Source: Roseimicrobium gellanilyticum (GTDB lineage: Bacteria > Verrucomicrobiota > Verrucomicrobiia > Verrucomicrobiales > Verrucomicrobiaceae). Taken from it: a stretch of 64,000 nucleotides of DNA. The stretch covers positions 174,773-238,772 of the forward strand of contig NZ_QNRR01000011.1 in the NCBI RefSeq assembly GCF_003315205.1. The letters are read 5' to 3'. Each line of letters starts with the position of its first letter. Position 1 is the stretch's first letter. Positions 54,269-63,909 of the stretch are shown piece by piece. Below the pieces are notes generated by a model, which saw nothing but the letters and a program-made list of their open reading frames with translations, did no database searches and had not been told where the DNA came from. The position numbers and the translations under genes were made by a program.

Positions 54269-56464
54269 TCAGAAGACTTCATCTGCCTTGGCGCGAGGCG
54301 ACTTCACCTTCGCACCCTTCGCGGGGGTGCTCTGCCTGGTCTTGCGCTTCGCTTTCATTGTGCCATCGCCCTTGCCGTCGCCGCTGTAGTAACCGTAGTA
54401 GCTGGTGTAGTAGCCGTAGGTCGCGTCGCTATTGATGTTCACATTGTTGAGCACCGCTCCAGCCACTTTGCCGCCCACTTGCTCGATGGTCTGCTTCACA
54501 CGCTGCAGCATCTGACGCGGCAGCTTGCGATGCTGCACGACGATGATCGTCATGTCCGCCTCCGCAGCAAGCACGCTGGCATCACTCACGCCAATGATGG
54601 GAGGCGAGTCGATGAGCACCAGATCAAAGCGGCTTTTCACATCTGTCAGCAGGTCCACAAACTTCTGCGAGTTCAGAAGGCCGGCGCTGTCCGCAGGCAT
54701 CACCCCGCTGGGCATGAAATACAAGTGGTCCACCTGGGTCTGCACCACGACTTCCTCGAGGGGCACATTGCTGGAGAGATAGTTGCTCAGGCCAAACGTG
54801 TGCGGCACGTTGAAAAACGTGTGCTGGCGCGGACGACGCATGTCCGCATCGATGATCAGTGTATTGTAGCCGCCTTGCGCGCAGATGGTGGCGAGGTTCA
54901 CCATCGTGGTGCTCTTCCCTTCCCCAGGGCTGCCACTCGCCACGCTGATGCAGTTCGCATTCGGATCACGGCGGTTGAACTCAAGATTTGTACGGAGGAT
55001 CCGATACGCCTCGGCATCTGGTGTGATGCCCGTGGCATGCATCAGCGTGCCTACGCCCTTGGGCACCACAGCGAGCACGGGCACACTCAGGGTCCGCTCC
55101 AGATCGTCCATGGTCCGCACGCTGGTGTCCAGGTACTCAAGGAAGAACGCCATGCCGAAGCCGAACATCAGACCGATGATGCCGCCCAGCAGGAGATTGA
55201 GCTTCACGTTCGGCTTGGATGGCGTGGTATCAGGTTCCGCCGGTTGATACACCGTGATGGGCGTCTTGGAACCATCGCGTTCAATTTCCTTCTGCGCCTT
55301 GGTATCCTTCAGCTTTGCGGTGTCCTGCTGCAGTGTCTCCCACTCACGTTTCGCGGCGAGGTATTCATGATGGCCCGCCTGGGAGTCGAGCGACTTCGCA
55401 CGGGTGTCCTTGTTGTGCTTTTCCGCTTCTTCGAGCTGCCTCTCCACGGTGGTGATGCGCACGCCGAGATTCTTCCGGTAGTCCTGGGCGGCCTCCAGAA
55501 GAAGCGCGCGAGTCTGTTCCAGTGATCCGGCTATGCCGCGCATCGTGGGGTGCTTCCTTCCAAGACCGGCTGTCGCCAGGCTCTGCTGTTTGAGCAGAAG
55601 CTCCTGGTACGTCGGTCCCATGCGGCGGATGGTTTCATTTTCCACCTTCATCTCACCAGCGAGCCGGATGAGTTCATCGCCTTCAAGCGTCATCATCTGG
55701 TCATGTTGCGCCTTCAAGTCGCGCACCTGCTTCTGCAGCGTGGCCACATCCCGCTGGGTATCCAGCAGCATGGCGCTCTCCGGTGTCATCACATCATCCT
55801 GCGCCCCCTTGGCATCCATGGAGGTCGGCAGCGTGACGAGATCCAGATCCTTCTTGAGCTGGATCATCCTCTCCATCGACTGCTTTGCCTGAAGTTCCTT
55901 CGCAGCAATCTGGATGTTCAATCCTTCAATGGCCTTGTTGATGCGGGCGTTGTCCGTTTCCAGACGCGTTTCCTTGTAGCTGTCTGCAATGGTATTCGCG
56001 ATGAGCGCGGCGAGATCAGGATCTTCATCATAGTAGTCCAGCGTGATGAAATCGCTCTTGATGCTGCTCTGGGCGTCCAGGTTTCCGATGAGTTTCCCGG
56101 CGGCCGCCTGCTTGCTCTTCAGATTCCACTTTTCCAGCAAGTCCAGTTTGTCCACCACCCGATCCAAGGTGCGGCGCTTGGTGATGATTTCGAACTGGGT
56201 TTTGAGGAAGCTGTCGGTGCTCGCCAGGTTGTCATCCTGCAGATTGGCATTCCCGACCACACGCGCGTCATCGAGCTTGCGCTCGATCACCATTTCCACC
56301 CGCCCGCGGAACTTGCGCGGCATGATGTAGGTGAGCACTGCCGCCACCGCGAAGATGAAAATGAAGGAGGCTAGGATGAGTCCCAGACGATTCCGGATAA
56401 TCTGCCAGTAGTCCAGGGCGTGGCGCTGAAGCTCGAGGTTGTTCGGAGTGGCCATGGGATGCAA
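54269..56464 (-). CDS. Wzc-like tyrosine autokinase and chain-length regulator
   Basis: A 731-residue inner-membrane protein controlling exopolysaccharide chain assembly. Residues ~10-110 are a Wzz domain with helix IILASFIFIFAVAAVLTY-like near 30. A long periplasmic coiled coil follows (~150-420), then a second helix near 425-450. The BY-kinase domain from ~500 has Walker A SGSPGEGKSTT and Walker A' LIIDADMRRPRQH. Near the C-terminus a cluster of seven Tyr (residues ~683-693) is the autophosphorylation site. Unlike typical Wzc, a ~30-residue Lys/Arg-rich tail follows the Tyr cluster. Second gene after the barrel protein; Wza-like gene downstream. Confidence 0.9.
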   Translation of the reverse strand: MHPMATPNNLELQRHALDYWQIIRNRLGLILASFIFIFAVAAVLTYIMPRKFRGRVEMVIERKLDDARVVGNANLQDDNLASTDSFLKTQFEIITKRRTLDRVVDKLDLLEKWNLKSKQAAAGKLIGNLDAQSSIKSDFITLDYYDEDPDLAALIANTIADSYKETRLETDNARINKAIEGLNIQIAAKELQAKQSMERMIQLKKDLDLVTLPTSMDAKGAQDDVMTPESAMLLDTQRDVATLQKQVRDLKAQHDQMMTLEGDELIRLAGEMKVENETIRRMGPTYQELLLKQQSLATAGLGRKHPTMRGIAGSLEQTRALLLEAAQDYRKNLGVRITTVERQLEEAEKHNKDTRAKSLDSQAGHHEYLAAKREWETLQQDTAKLKDTKAQKEIERDGSKTPITVYQPAEPDTTPSKPNVKLNLLLGGIIGLMFGFGMAFFLEYLDTSVRTMDDLERTLSVPVLAVVPKGVGTLMHATGITPDAEAYRILRTNLEFNRRDPNANCISVASGSPGEGKSTTMVNLATICAQGGYNTLIIDADMRRPRQHTFFNVPHTFGLSNYLSSNVPLEEVVVQTQVDHLYFMPSGVMPADSAGLLNSQKFVDLLTDVKSRFDLVLIDSPPIIGVSDASVLAAEADMTIIVVQHRKLPRQMLQRVKQTIEQVGGKVAGAVLNNVNINSDATYGYYTSYYGYYSGDGKGDGTMKAKRKTRQSTPAKGAKVKSPRAKADEVF

Positions 56465-56520
56465 TCCGTTGCGTGACTATCAAATGTCTCGAAAAACGTG
56501 ACTTTTATAAAATCGAGTCC

Positions 56521-56545
56521 AAAGAAACCCCGCCATAGGGCGGGG
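56521..56545 (-). terminator. Terminator after the outer-membrane barrel gene
   Basis: CCCCGCC / GGCGGGG stem. On the minus strand it is followed by a T-rich run (AAAGAAA on the plus strand). 20 bp after the stop at 56565; it may separate the barrel gene from the kinase gene. Confidence 0.7.
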
Positions 56546-56564
56546 CATCAGAGAGGAGCTCTAA

Positions 56565-57764
56565 CTAGAAGGTGGCGTTCAGCCCCACATTCACACGATG
56601 GCGGTCGTAATCGCCAAAGTCCGTGTCTGACGAAATCGTCGTGAAGGTGTAGCCCGCGTCGAGGCTCAGGTTGTTCCAGAAGTTGTAGCTCAAGCCGAGC
56701 GCGGCATCGATCTCGTCCTCGCTCCCTCCGCCGGTCGCGCCGCCTTCATACTCGCTATGCACATAGTGCAGACCTGCAGTGCCGCTGAGCTTTTCAGTGA
56801 AGTGGTGCGTCGCCGTCACGCCGGTGCGGTAGGAGTAGCGGGAGTCGTAGTCGCCGAGCTCAGCGGCATCATAGCCCACCTGTGCATACCAGCGGGCCAC
56901 GGTACGGCGGCTGAGTGCGTAAGTGAGGGAGCCTTCCGCGTAAGGAGCGGTCTCGCTGGTGCGGTCACTTTCGTAAATCTCAGCACCGACACGGAGGCTG
57001 GAGGAAAGACGCTCGCTCCAGGCATTGTCCACACCCGCGAGGATGTAGTGGCTGGTGTAGTCTGGGCTGGGGAGTCCGGCCGGGGAGTTCGCGTACTGCG
57101 TGATGCGGAAGCGGTACTCGCCCACCAGCTTCGTGCGGCGGCTCAGTGCGTAGCTGATGTCCTGGCTGAAGATATTCGTCAGACGATCCTCGAATTCACC
57201 GAGCTCGTCATTATCCGTGTACTTGATGCCTTCCACCGTGTGCGAGGTGGTGGTGGCGATGCGCTCGCTCCAGGCGTAGCCCACGGAAAGCTTATTGTAC
57301 CCGTACACATACTGACCGGAACGGCGTCCCGCGGAGGCGCCCACACCGAAGTCGGGTTCCGCGTCATAGGTGAAGTATGCGTTGTCCTGGACCCAGAGGC
57401 GGCGGCTCAACTCGTGTTTGATGTTGAAGGAGACCCGCGCGCTGTAGTACAGATCTTCGCCCCGGTTGGTGTCGTCCAGGTACTGGATCACGCCGAAGTC
57501 CGCACCCACATCCCACGGAGTGGTCGGGTCATTCTTGGCGTAGAGAAGTCCTACTGCACCGTTGACGAACCATGAATCATAATCGCCAAGATCCGTGCCG
57601 CTGTAGTCGACACGGTCATAGCCACCACCCGCTCCCACGATGAAGGTCAGCGGGACGCTATCCTCATAGTCGGCGCGCTGGCCTAAGGCCATCAACCCCT
57701 GACCGTGAGCGGGGCGCGCGAGGAGCGCCGCTCCGGCAAGGAGCAAAAAGAGATACGGCTTCAT
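56565..57764 (-). CDS. Outer-membrane beta-barrel protein
   Basis: A 399-residue secreted protein with signal peptide (cleavage near AHG-Q). The mature chain is one long series of amphipathic strands with repeated motifs (GYAWSERI, ALSRRT, DNAWSERL, YALSRRT) and a terminal Phe (VNVGLNATF), the signature of a BamA-inserted barrel of about 16-18 strands. The internal ALSRRT/AWSER repeats are regular and suggest duplicated hairpins. Upstream of Wzc- and Wza-like genes on the same strand, it could be the missing outer-membrane channel for polysaccharide export; similar barrels in Bacteroidetes-like export loci support this by analogy only. Confidence 0.8.
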   Translation of the reverse strand: MKPYLFLLLAGAALLARPAHGQGLMALGQRADYEDSVPLTFIVGAGGGYDRVDYSGTDLGDYDSWFVNGAVGLLYAKNDPTTPWDVGADFGVIQYLDDTNRGEDLYYSARVSFNIKHELSRRLWVQDNAYFTYDAEPDFGVGASAGRRSGQYVYGYNKLSVGYAWSERIATTTSHTVEGIKYTDNDELGEFEDRLTNIFSQDISYALSRRTKLVGEYRFRITQYANSPAGLPSPDYTSHYILAGVDNAWSERLSSSLRVGAEIYESDRTSETAPYAEGSLTYALSRRTVARWYAQVGYDAAELGDYDSRYSYRTGVTATHHFTEKLSGTAGLHYVHSEYEGGATGGGSEDEIDAALGLSYNFWNNLSLDAGYTFTTISSDTDFGDYDRHRVNVGLNATF

Positions 57765-57874
57765 GTGTTGTCAGGTTGGGCTGCTGTTGTTGCACGATGC
57801 GTTGTCTTGTCTGCCACCCGGGGCTGCAAAGGTTCAGGGCCTTGCAGCCAGGGTAATTGGCAAGCGCCACCCCA

Positions 57875-58435
57875 TCAGGGTTTGGGGCACGCTTGGGAGG
57901 GGGACTGCGGCTCGCCATCCTTGGGCGGAGTCCGCTTGATCTTGTCGCATTCGCCATCCTTCTGGATGACGATGCCACCGCCGCCGTTGGAAATGAGGTA
58001 GACACCGCGAATATCGGCCGGGGCCCGCACATAATCGGAACCGCCCGTGGCCATCGGCGCCTCTGGCTGTACTGCGATGACCTGTTTCACTTCCTTGCCA
58101 CCACCGGTGTTGGCTGCCACCACGCTCCGGGCGCATTCGGAAATCACTTTTGAGAGATTCGGCGCGACATTGGAGGCCGTCAGCGCGATTTGGCGGGACA
58201 ATTCAGGATTGGCATTGGATGCCAGAATCGCTGCCTTCACAATTTCGCAAGCACACCCCTCATTTGCGATCATTGCATCCTCAACAATGATAAGAACGCG
58301 GCTTGGGGCGGCTTCCACAGCGGCACGCACGTCCGCAGCGGCTTTGTCACAGGTGGGTGCCGCTGTTGCGGAGGCACCACCAAGTAGGCCCGCCGTCAAT
58401 ACGGCGAGAACGGATGAGCGCAGGTGTGTGGTCAT
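57875..58435 (-). CDS. Secreted cysteine-containing protein of unknown function
   Basis: A 186-residue protein with signal peptide (cleavage near ATA-A at about 25). The mature part has six cysteines (CDKAAAD, CAC, CARSV, CDKIK, CPKP), probably forming disulfides in the periplasm, and an alpha-helical first half (DVRAAVEAAPSRVLIIVEDA, EIVKAAILASNANPELSRQIALTAS). The C-terminal 40 residues are polar and Pro-rich. Family not recognised. Same strand as the barrel gene, 110 bp before it, possibly the first gene of that cluster. Confidence 0.65.
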   Translation of the reverse strand: MTTHLRSSVLAVLTAGLLGGASATAAPTCDKAAADVRAAVEAAPSRVLIIVEDAMIANEGCACEIVKAAILASNANPELSRQIALTASNVAPNLSKVISECARSVVAANTGGGKEVKQVIAVQPEAPMATGGSDYVRAPADIRGVYLISNGGGGIVIQKDGECDKIKRTPPKDGEPQSPSQACPKP

Positions 58436-58471
58436 ATCTTGCTGGGATTGAGGCCCCGGTTACCCGGAGGG

Positions 58472-58545
58472 TGGAGCGGGCAACGGGAATCGAACCCGTC
58501 TGACCAGCTTGGAAGGCTGGAGCATTACCACTATGCTATGCCCGC
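58472..58545 (-). tRNA. tRNA-Gly (anticodon UCC)
   Basis: On the minus strand: acceptor GCGGGCA / TGCCCGC, D-arm with GTGGTAA loop, anticodon stem CCAGC/GCTGG with loop CTTCCAA (TCC), T-arm CGGG/CCCG with TTCGATT, discriminator T and encoded CCA. Confidence 0.96.
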
Positions 58546-58860
58546 AATTCACCTAAATCTGCGCCCTAAATCAATTGCGTTCAAGATAATTTTTAGAATT
58601 TATCTGAATATTGATAAAAGAACGCTAAACCTTGAAGATCCATCCCAGCAAGAATTTTTGAAAAACGAACCTTCTCGGCGCTACGATTCAATCACTCCAG
58701 AACGGCTTTGCAAGCAAGTATTTTTTTGGTGCACCCGTTCACATGAATGAAAGTTTATGTCACTTCGTCCCTTTGCGCACCTCTTCTCAATTATGACTTT
58801 CATCGCGCGTCGCATTTTGATAAAATTTTTGCACAGCTTCACCTCACAGCCTCCTCTCCC
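58546..58860. other. AT-rich gene-free stretch
   Basis: About 315 bp, visibly more AT-rich than the surroundings, between tRNA-Gly and the TPR gene. It should hold the tRNA-Gly promoter (minus) and the promoter of the TPR-comEC pair (plus). A frame open from 58747 continues into the TPR gene but has no conserved sequence. Confidence 0.4.
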
Positions 58861-59514
58861 ATGAACTCTCGACTCCTCACTCAAGTTTGTTTGGTTGGAT
58901 TGTTCGTCATCGCCGTTCTCTGGGTCGCAGGGAACTGGGGCAGCGAAGAATGGAATAAAAATCCCATCATGCCCCTCGTCTCCGTGCTCGTACTCGCGAT
59001 CTGTGGCGGGATTTTTTTCGTGATGGTCATTTTACCCAAGCTGGGGGATGCCGTGGGCACGATGATGTATTCCTCCGGTGAAGAGATTAAAGCCGACAGC
59101 AGCATGCGGGCAGCTGCCTGCATGGCGGCCGGCGACTACGATGGCGCGATCGATGAGTATAAGAAGGCGATTGCGGAAAAGCCCGGCGACCCATTTCCCG
59201 TCTCCGAAATCGCAAAGATTTACTCAGACAAACAAAAGGATCCCGAGCGCGCTCTTACCTATCTTCAGGCGCACCTCGAGTCGCATGAGTGGGCGGAAGA
59301 CAATGCAGCGTTCCTGATGTTCCGCATCGTGGATATTCACATGCACGAGCACCGTCTCGAAGAGGCAAAGGACATCCTTGAGCAGGTCGTGGGAAATTTC
59401 CCCGGCACACGTCATGCGGCGAATGCCAAGCATAAGATCAACGAAGTGGAGCAGCTCCAGTTCAAAGAGCTCCAGGCCCAGCGTGCCAAGCAAAGCTCCC
59501 AAGGGCACGCCTGA
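58861..59514 (+). CDS. Membrane-anchored TPR protein
   Basis: A 217-residue protein with two N-terminal hydrophobic helices (VCLVGLFVIAVLWVAGNW, LVSVLVLAICGGIFFVMVILP) and a C-terminal helical part with TPR character (AAGDYDGAIDEYKKAIAEKP, ALTYLQAHLESHEWAED, RLEEAKDILEQVVGNFPGT). TPRs make protein contacts; partners unknown. The ATG at 58861 is preferred over a start at 58747. Only 7 bp before the comEC start, so co-transcribed with it. Confidence 0.78.
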   Translation: MNSRLLTQVCLVGLFVIAVLWVAGNWGSEEWNKNPIMPLVSVLVLAICGGIFFVMVILPKLGDAVGTMMYSSGEEIKADSSMRAAACMAAGDYDGAIDEYKKAIAEKPGDPFPVSEIAKIYSDKQKDPERALTYLQAHLESHEWAEDNAAFLMFRIVDIHMHEHRLEEAKDILEQVVGNFPGTRHAANAKHKINEVEQLQFKELQAQRAKQSSQGHA

Positions 59515-59521
59515 TTGATTC

Positions 59522-61900
59522 ATGCTGGGCGGCGTGGATTGGTCTCAGAAGATTCGGGCACGGCCGTTGGTGCTGCTCGCACTTTCGGCAGTGGCAGGGA
59601 TTTGTCTGACGGATGCCCTGCCTCCTCTGGGTGGAAAGTACTGGTTCTTGCCGGCGCTGGCTGCAGTCTTTGCGTTGTGGCTTCTCCGCAGCGCACGTTT
59701 GCGCTGGGCACTGGTGCTCGCGGCATTGTCATTCGCTGCGCTGCACCACACGACCCTCCAGTCGACACGGGATCATCCTGTGCGCGGCATGCTCGCGCAT
59801 CATGGCGCGAGCATGCACGTGCAGGTGGAGGGAGAAGTACAGCGGGCGCTGCGCAGCGATCTTCCTGGAGCGCAGCCATGGGAGGCGCTTTTCATCGCCG
59901 ATCACATCACGTGTTCGCCCCTTGGAAAATCCTTTGATGGCCCCACGCGATTGCACCTGCTCACCGGAAGTCGTGTCCCTCTCAAGCCAGGACGCTATCG
60001 CATCGTCGGCAGGATGCAGCTGCCGCCGTGGCCGGACAACCCGGGGGAATTTGACCGGCGCACCTATGATTTGCGACGTGGATTGACGGCACAACTGCGC
60101 GCGACAGAGGTCACCTTGCTTCAGGAGGACCGCTTTCCTGTCAGCGCCACATTGGTAGCTGCGGCGGAGCGATGCCGCGCATGGGTGACGGACATTCTCT
60201 CCGTGGATCTGGAAGATCGCCCTGACGAGCGGACCATCATCCTGGCCATGGCCCTTGGCACCATGCAATCAGACGCCAGGGATCTGCAGATCCCATTCCG
60301 GGAAAGCGGTACCCTGCATGTCTTTGCCGTCAGTGGACTGCATGTGGTGATCGTTGGTGGGATCTTGCTGGCACTGCTCCGCCCCTTTGTGCGCAATCGC
60401 ACCGCTCTGTGCCTTCTCTTGATCGGTGCTCTGTTCGGCTACGCATTTCTGACGGGTCTGAAGCCTTCCGCCGTGCGTGCCACGGTGATGATGGCCGTGG
60501 TGTTCGCGGGCACGATGTTGAATCGACACGGCGACCTGCTCAACACTCTGGGAGGCGCTGCCTTGTTGCTGCTCGTCTTTGACACCAATCAGATCTTCGC
60601 CGCGGGATTCCAGCTTTCCTTCGGCGTCCTTGCCAGCATTGGAATCTTCGCAGCCATGTTCCCAAGGCCATTCCATCACTGGGTGGATCCGGATCCGTTT
60701 CTTCCAAAACCACTGCTCACCGGCACACAGAAGCTCCTCTGGCGGGTGCGGCGGGAATCCATCGGTCTGGTCACGGTATCCGCAGCGGCATGGATCGGGA
60801 GCCTGCCTCTGATTTTTCATCACTTCCATCTCGTCACGCCTGTTTCGATTGCGGCAAACATGCTGCTGGTTCCGCTCTCGTTTGCAGTATTGGGCACGGC
60901 CATCCTCACTCTGATTACCGGTGCCCTGCACCTCACCTGGATCCAGGTCTTGTTGAGTAATGCAAATCTTGCGTTTGCCTGGTGCACGCTGCATTCAGCC
61001 CAGTTCTTCGCAGACGTTCCTGGAGGGAATTTCTATGTGCCGCACGCCACCCTCGGCCCTCAGCCTCCAGCAGAGATGCATGTGCTCCGTCTTCCTGATG
61101 GCGCAGCCGCCCAGCTCATACGCATCGGAGATCATAACTGGCTCTTCGACTGCGGAAGGGAAGGCAACTACCCGTTCATCCTTCGACCTTGTCTTCAGCA
61201 CCTCGGATTGAACCGTCTCCACGGACTCGTGCTCAGCCACAACGACGTAGGCCACATTGGCGCGGCCTTGAAGGTGCAGCGCGACTTCGGCTCCCCGGCT
61301 GTATTTCTCTCTGCACGTGAACCGTGGCGCTGGGACCCTGGCCTTGGCACCATGCGCCAGCTGCACAAGGCAGGGCTACAGGGCCAGGCGCTTCAGTGGG
61401 GAGATTCCATTGCTCTGGGAAGCTTCAGCGATGGTTCTGCGGTGAAGGCACGGGTGCTCTTCCCTACCGACGATGTCTGGCCACGCCGCGCGGATGATCG
61501 CACCCTGGTCCTTCGGATCGAGGTGGGACCGCATCGCATCCTGTGGTGCAATGACGCTGGCTTCATCGCAGAAAAGAAGATCCTGGAAACCACCAAGCCT
61601 GAGGACCTGCAGTGCTCCATCCTCATCCGCAACCAACACGCCTCTGACTTCGCCCTCCTGCCGGAGTTCCTCGATGCTGTGCGCCCCCAGCTCATCATCA
61701 CCTCCAGCGACACCTTTCCCGCGGAACCGAAACTCCCGCTCCAGACCCTGGAATACTGCACCTCACATGGCATTCGCATTCTGAATCAGGAATCCACCGG
61801 CTCCACCCTCCTGCGGATCTGGCCTGACCGCATTGGAGTCCGCCCCTTCCACGATGATCCATCATTTCCCATCATACCACATCAAGAGGCTGGACCATAA
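59522..61900 (+). CDS. comEC: ComEC/Rec2 DNA uptake channel protein
   Basis: A 792-residue inner-membrane protein forming the channel for single-stranded DNA import in natural transformation. N-terminal helices and a DUF4131-like part (~1-190), the Competence domain (~220-490, with FAVSGLHVVIVGGILLALL and FLTGLKPSAVRATVM), and a C-terminal metallo-beta-lactamase-like domain (~510-780, SHNDVGHIGAA, TDDVWPRRADDRTLVLR). All three parts are complete. The MBL motif SHNDVGH keeps the first His and the Asp/His of the site. Whether the cell is competent depends on other genes not seen here. Co-transcribed with the TPR gene. Confidence 0.92.
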   Translation: MLGGVDWSQKIRARPLVLLALSAVAGICLTDALPPLGGKYWFLPALAAVFALWLLRSARLRWALVLAALSFAALHHTTLQSTRDHPVRGMLAHHGASMHVQVEGEVQRALRSDLPGAQPWEALFIADHITCSPLGKSFDGPTRLHLLTGSRVPLKPGRYRIVGRMQLPPWPDNPGEFDRRTYDLRRGLTAQLRATEVTLLQEDRFPVSATLVAAAERCRAWVTDILSVDLEDRPDERTIILAMALGTMQSDARDLQIPFRESGTLHVFAVSGLHVVIVGGILLALLRPFVRNRTALCLLLIGALFGYAFLTGLKPSAVRATVMMAVVFAGTMLNRHGDLLNTLGGAALLLLVFDTNQIFAAGFQLSFGVLASIGIFAAMFPRPFHHWVDPDPFLPKPLLTGTQKLLWRVRRESIGLVTVSAAAWIGSLPLIFHHFHLVTPVSIAANMLLVPLSFAVLGTAILTLITGALHLTWIQVLLSNANLAFAWCTLHSAQFFADVPGGNFYVPHATLGPQPPAEMHVLRLPDGAAAQLIRIGDHNWLFDCGREGNYPFILRPCLQHLGLNRLHGLVLSHNDVGHIGAALKVQRDFGSPAVFLSAREPWRWDPGLGTMRQLHKAGLQGQALQWGDSIALGSFSDGSAVKARVLFPTDDVWPRRADDRTLVLRIEVGPHRILWCNDAGFIAEKKILETTKPEDLQCSILIRNQHASDFALLPEFLDAVRPQLIITSSDTFPAEPKLPLQTLEYCTSHGIRILNQESTGSTLLRIWPDRIGVRPFHDDPSFPIIPHQEAGP

Positions 61901-61956
61901 CATGCGGCACGCATGATGGCCCGGAGCGCTGATCCGGCGGCGGCATCGCCCATACT

Positions 61957-62778
61957 TCACGGCGACTCCGGATCTACCAGCATGTAACCCGCCGAACGCA
62001 AGGTGCGGATGAACCGCGGCTGTCGCGCGTCATCCCCAAGTTTTTTTCTGAGCGCGGCAATGTGTACATCCACACTGCGGTCGAACACCTCCCACTCGCG
62101 ATCGCGAATCTCGTCCAGCAATTGCTCGCGCGTCTTCACCCTGCCGCGAGCGCGGGCCAGCGAGTGCAGAATATCAAACTCCACCGGAGTAAGCGACAGT
62201 GGCTTGTCTGCCAGCAGCGCCACGCGGTTGTTGGGATTCACCCGCAAAGGGCCCACCACAACCTCTGGCTGCACTTCGTCATCCTGTGCAGTCCCGCCCG
62301 GTTGGGCGGTGTGCATCGTGGCTCTGCGCGTCACGGCCCGCAATCTCGCCAGCAACTCCCGCATGGAGAATGTCTTCGGAAGATAGTCGTCCGCACCGAC
62401 CTCGAGACCTACGATGCGGTCCATCTCATCACCTCGCGAGGTCAGCATCAGCACCGGGACCATGCTTGCCTTGCGGATGCCTTTCAGCACCTCAAAGCCG
62501 TCCATCCCCGGCAGCATCACATCGAGGATTACCGCGTGCCACTCTTCGGAAGTCGCACGCGCCACGCCGTCTGGTCCAGTGTGTACCGCCTGCACATCAT
62601 AGCCCAGCGGCTCAAGATAATCGCGCAGCAGCTCGCACAGCTCGCGGTCATCATCCACGAGCAGGAGACGTGGTTCGCGCACTTCTGACTGGCTCACAGT
62701 TGCACTAACTGCACCCCAATCCCCGGCCTGCAAGCCTTCCTTAACACAATCTTTACAAAACTCCGGTCCTCGACTCAT
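61957..62778 (-). CDS. OmpR-family response regulator (CpxR-like)
   Basis: A 273-residue transcription factor: receiver domain at ~36-150 with acidic residues 42-44 and phosphoacceptor Asp86 in VILDVMLPG, and a winged-helix domain at ~170-268 (LTPVEFDILHSLARARGRVKTREQLL, then VDVHIAALRKKLGDD, then TLRSAGYML). The conserved KP before the alpha5 helix is KT (DDYLPKTFSMREL). The first ~35 residues are not conserved; a GTG a few codons before SQSEVREPRLLL may be the real start. No histidine kinase is next to it, so the partner is elsewhere. Divergent from the YHYH gene, 33 bp between starts. Confidence 0.9.
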   Translation of the reverse strand: MSRGPEFCKDCVKEGLQAGDWGAVSATVSQSEVREPRLLLVDDDRELCELLRDYLEPLGYDVQAVHTGPDGVARATSEEWHAVILDVMLPGMDGFEVLKGIRKASMVPVLMLTSRGDEMDRIVGLEVGADDYLPKTFSMRELLARLRAVTRRATMHTAQPGGTAQDDEVQPEVVVGPLRVNPNNRVALLADKPLSLTPVEFDILHSLARARGRVKTREQLLDEIRDREWEVFDRSVDVHIAALRKKLGDDARQPRFIRTLRSAGYMLVDPESP

Positions 62779-62811
62779 CGCCGCTTTACGGGGCCATGGT
62801 TCACTCCCACC

Positions 62812-63909
62812 ATGAGAACTTCATCTCTTCTCGTAGTGGCGTGCGCCGTCGCCGTCATCCCTGTCAGCATCACCCATGCCCACCCCGGCCATGAAGGGGA
62901 GGGAAATGACACGGGCAGCTTCGTCTTTGCCTCATTCGCTGTCGCGGCGAAATCCTCGGCGACAGTGAGCACCAGTCAGGTGACCACCACGGTGGAGGGC
63001 GATACCCGCATCGTGCGTAGCAATGGCATGCCGGATCACCGTCCGGGGCAATTTCCCAATCGCGGCAATCCGCACAGCCTCTCACCACAGGCCAATGAGT
63101 TCCGCATGACGACCAAGCCACAGGACTCCGGCCAGCTCACCCCGGCTCGCGGTGCATGGTTTGGCGTGGCGGTCAACGGCGTCACCTTTGAGCCCGGAAC
63201 AGCCGAGTTCTGGAATGGCAATCCCCAGTGGACCTACGAAGCCCTCGGCGGCTTCATCAATCTGGGAATCGACCAGCACAATGCCCACGTGCAACCCAGC
63301 GGCGCCTACCACTACCACGCGCTCCCCACCGGATTGATCAAAAACCTCGGTGGTGACGGCAAGGCCATGCGCCTCATCGGCTGGGCCGCGGATGGTTTTC
63401 CCATCTACTCCGCCTATGCCCACGAGAAGGCCGATGACGCCAGCTCACCGCTGAAGAAGATGAAGTCGAGCTACCAGCTCAAGGACGGTAGCCGCGATGG
63501 CGGTCCGGGGGGCACGCCCGATGGCCGCTTCACTTCCGACTTCAAATATGTGCAGGGGTCTGGCGACCTCGATGAAGCCAACGGACGCAACGGCGTGACC
63601 CCTGAGTACCCGCAGGGCACCTACTACTACGTCATCACGGACGAGTTCCCCTGGATCAGCCGTTACTGGAAAGGCACGCCCGACCCCAGCTTCTACAAGC
63701 AGGGTGGTCGTGGTCCCCGAGGCGGCCAAGGCGGTGGTGCCGGACCTGGTGGCCAAGGTCAAGGCCAGATGCCCAGAGGTGGGCAGGGCCAGGGTGGAGG
63801 CCAGGGACAAGGCCCGCGTGGCCGAAACCGTCCCCAAGGCCCCCCTCCCTTTCCGCCACCCTCCCGTGACGGTGAAGCTCCCCCACCCTTTGGACCGCCG
63901 CCGTTCTAG
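62812..63909 (+). CDS. Secreted YHYH-domain protein with Gly/Pro-rich tail
   Basis: A 365-residue exported protein: signal peptide (ending near THAHP), a YHYH domain at ~55-280 named for SGAYHYHALPTGLI, with GWAADGFPIYSAYA and the Gly/Asp segment following, and a low-complexity tail from ~295 rich in Gly, Gln, Arg then Pro (GGQGQGGGQGQG; PPPFPPPS). The domain is common in marine and soil bacteria, function unknown; the His/Tyr clusters suggest metal binding. The stop codon TAG lies at the presumed left edge of the IS630 element, so the last residues may have been changed by the insertion. Divergent from the OmpR regulator gene. Confidence 0.85.
   Translation: MRTSSLLVVACAVAVIPVSITHAHPGHEGEGNDTGSFVFASFAVAAKSSATVSTSQVTTTVEGDTRIVRSNGMPDHRPGQFPNRGNPHSLSPQANEFRMTTKPQDSGQLTPARGAWFGVAVNGVTFEPGTAEFWNGNPQWTYEALGGFINLGIDQHNAHVQPSGAYHYHALPTGLIKNLGGDGKAMRLIGWAADGFPIYSAYAHEKADDASSPLKKMKSSYQLKDGSRDGGPGGTPDGRFTSDFKYVQGSGDLDEANGRNGVTPEYPQGTYYYVITDEFPWISRYWKGTPDPSFYKQGGRGPRGGQGGGAGPGGQGQGQMPRGGQGQGGGQGQGPRGRNRPQGPPPFPPPSRDGEAPPPFGPPPF

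Noticed and set aside
54233..55525. 430-codon open frame opposite the Wzc-like gene
   Set aside because: Antisense shadow; the minus strand shows Walker motifs and the Tyr cluster.
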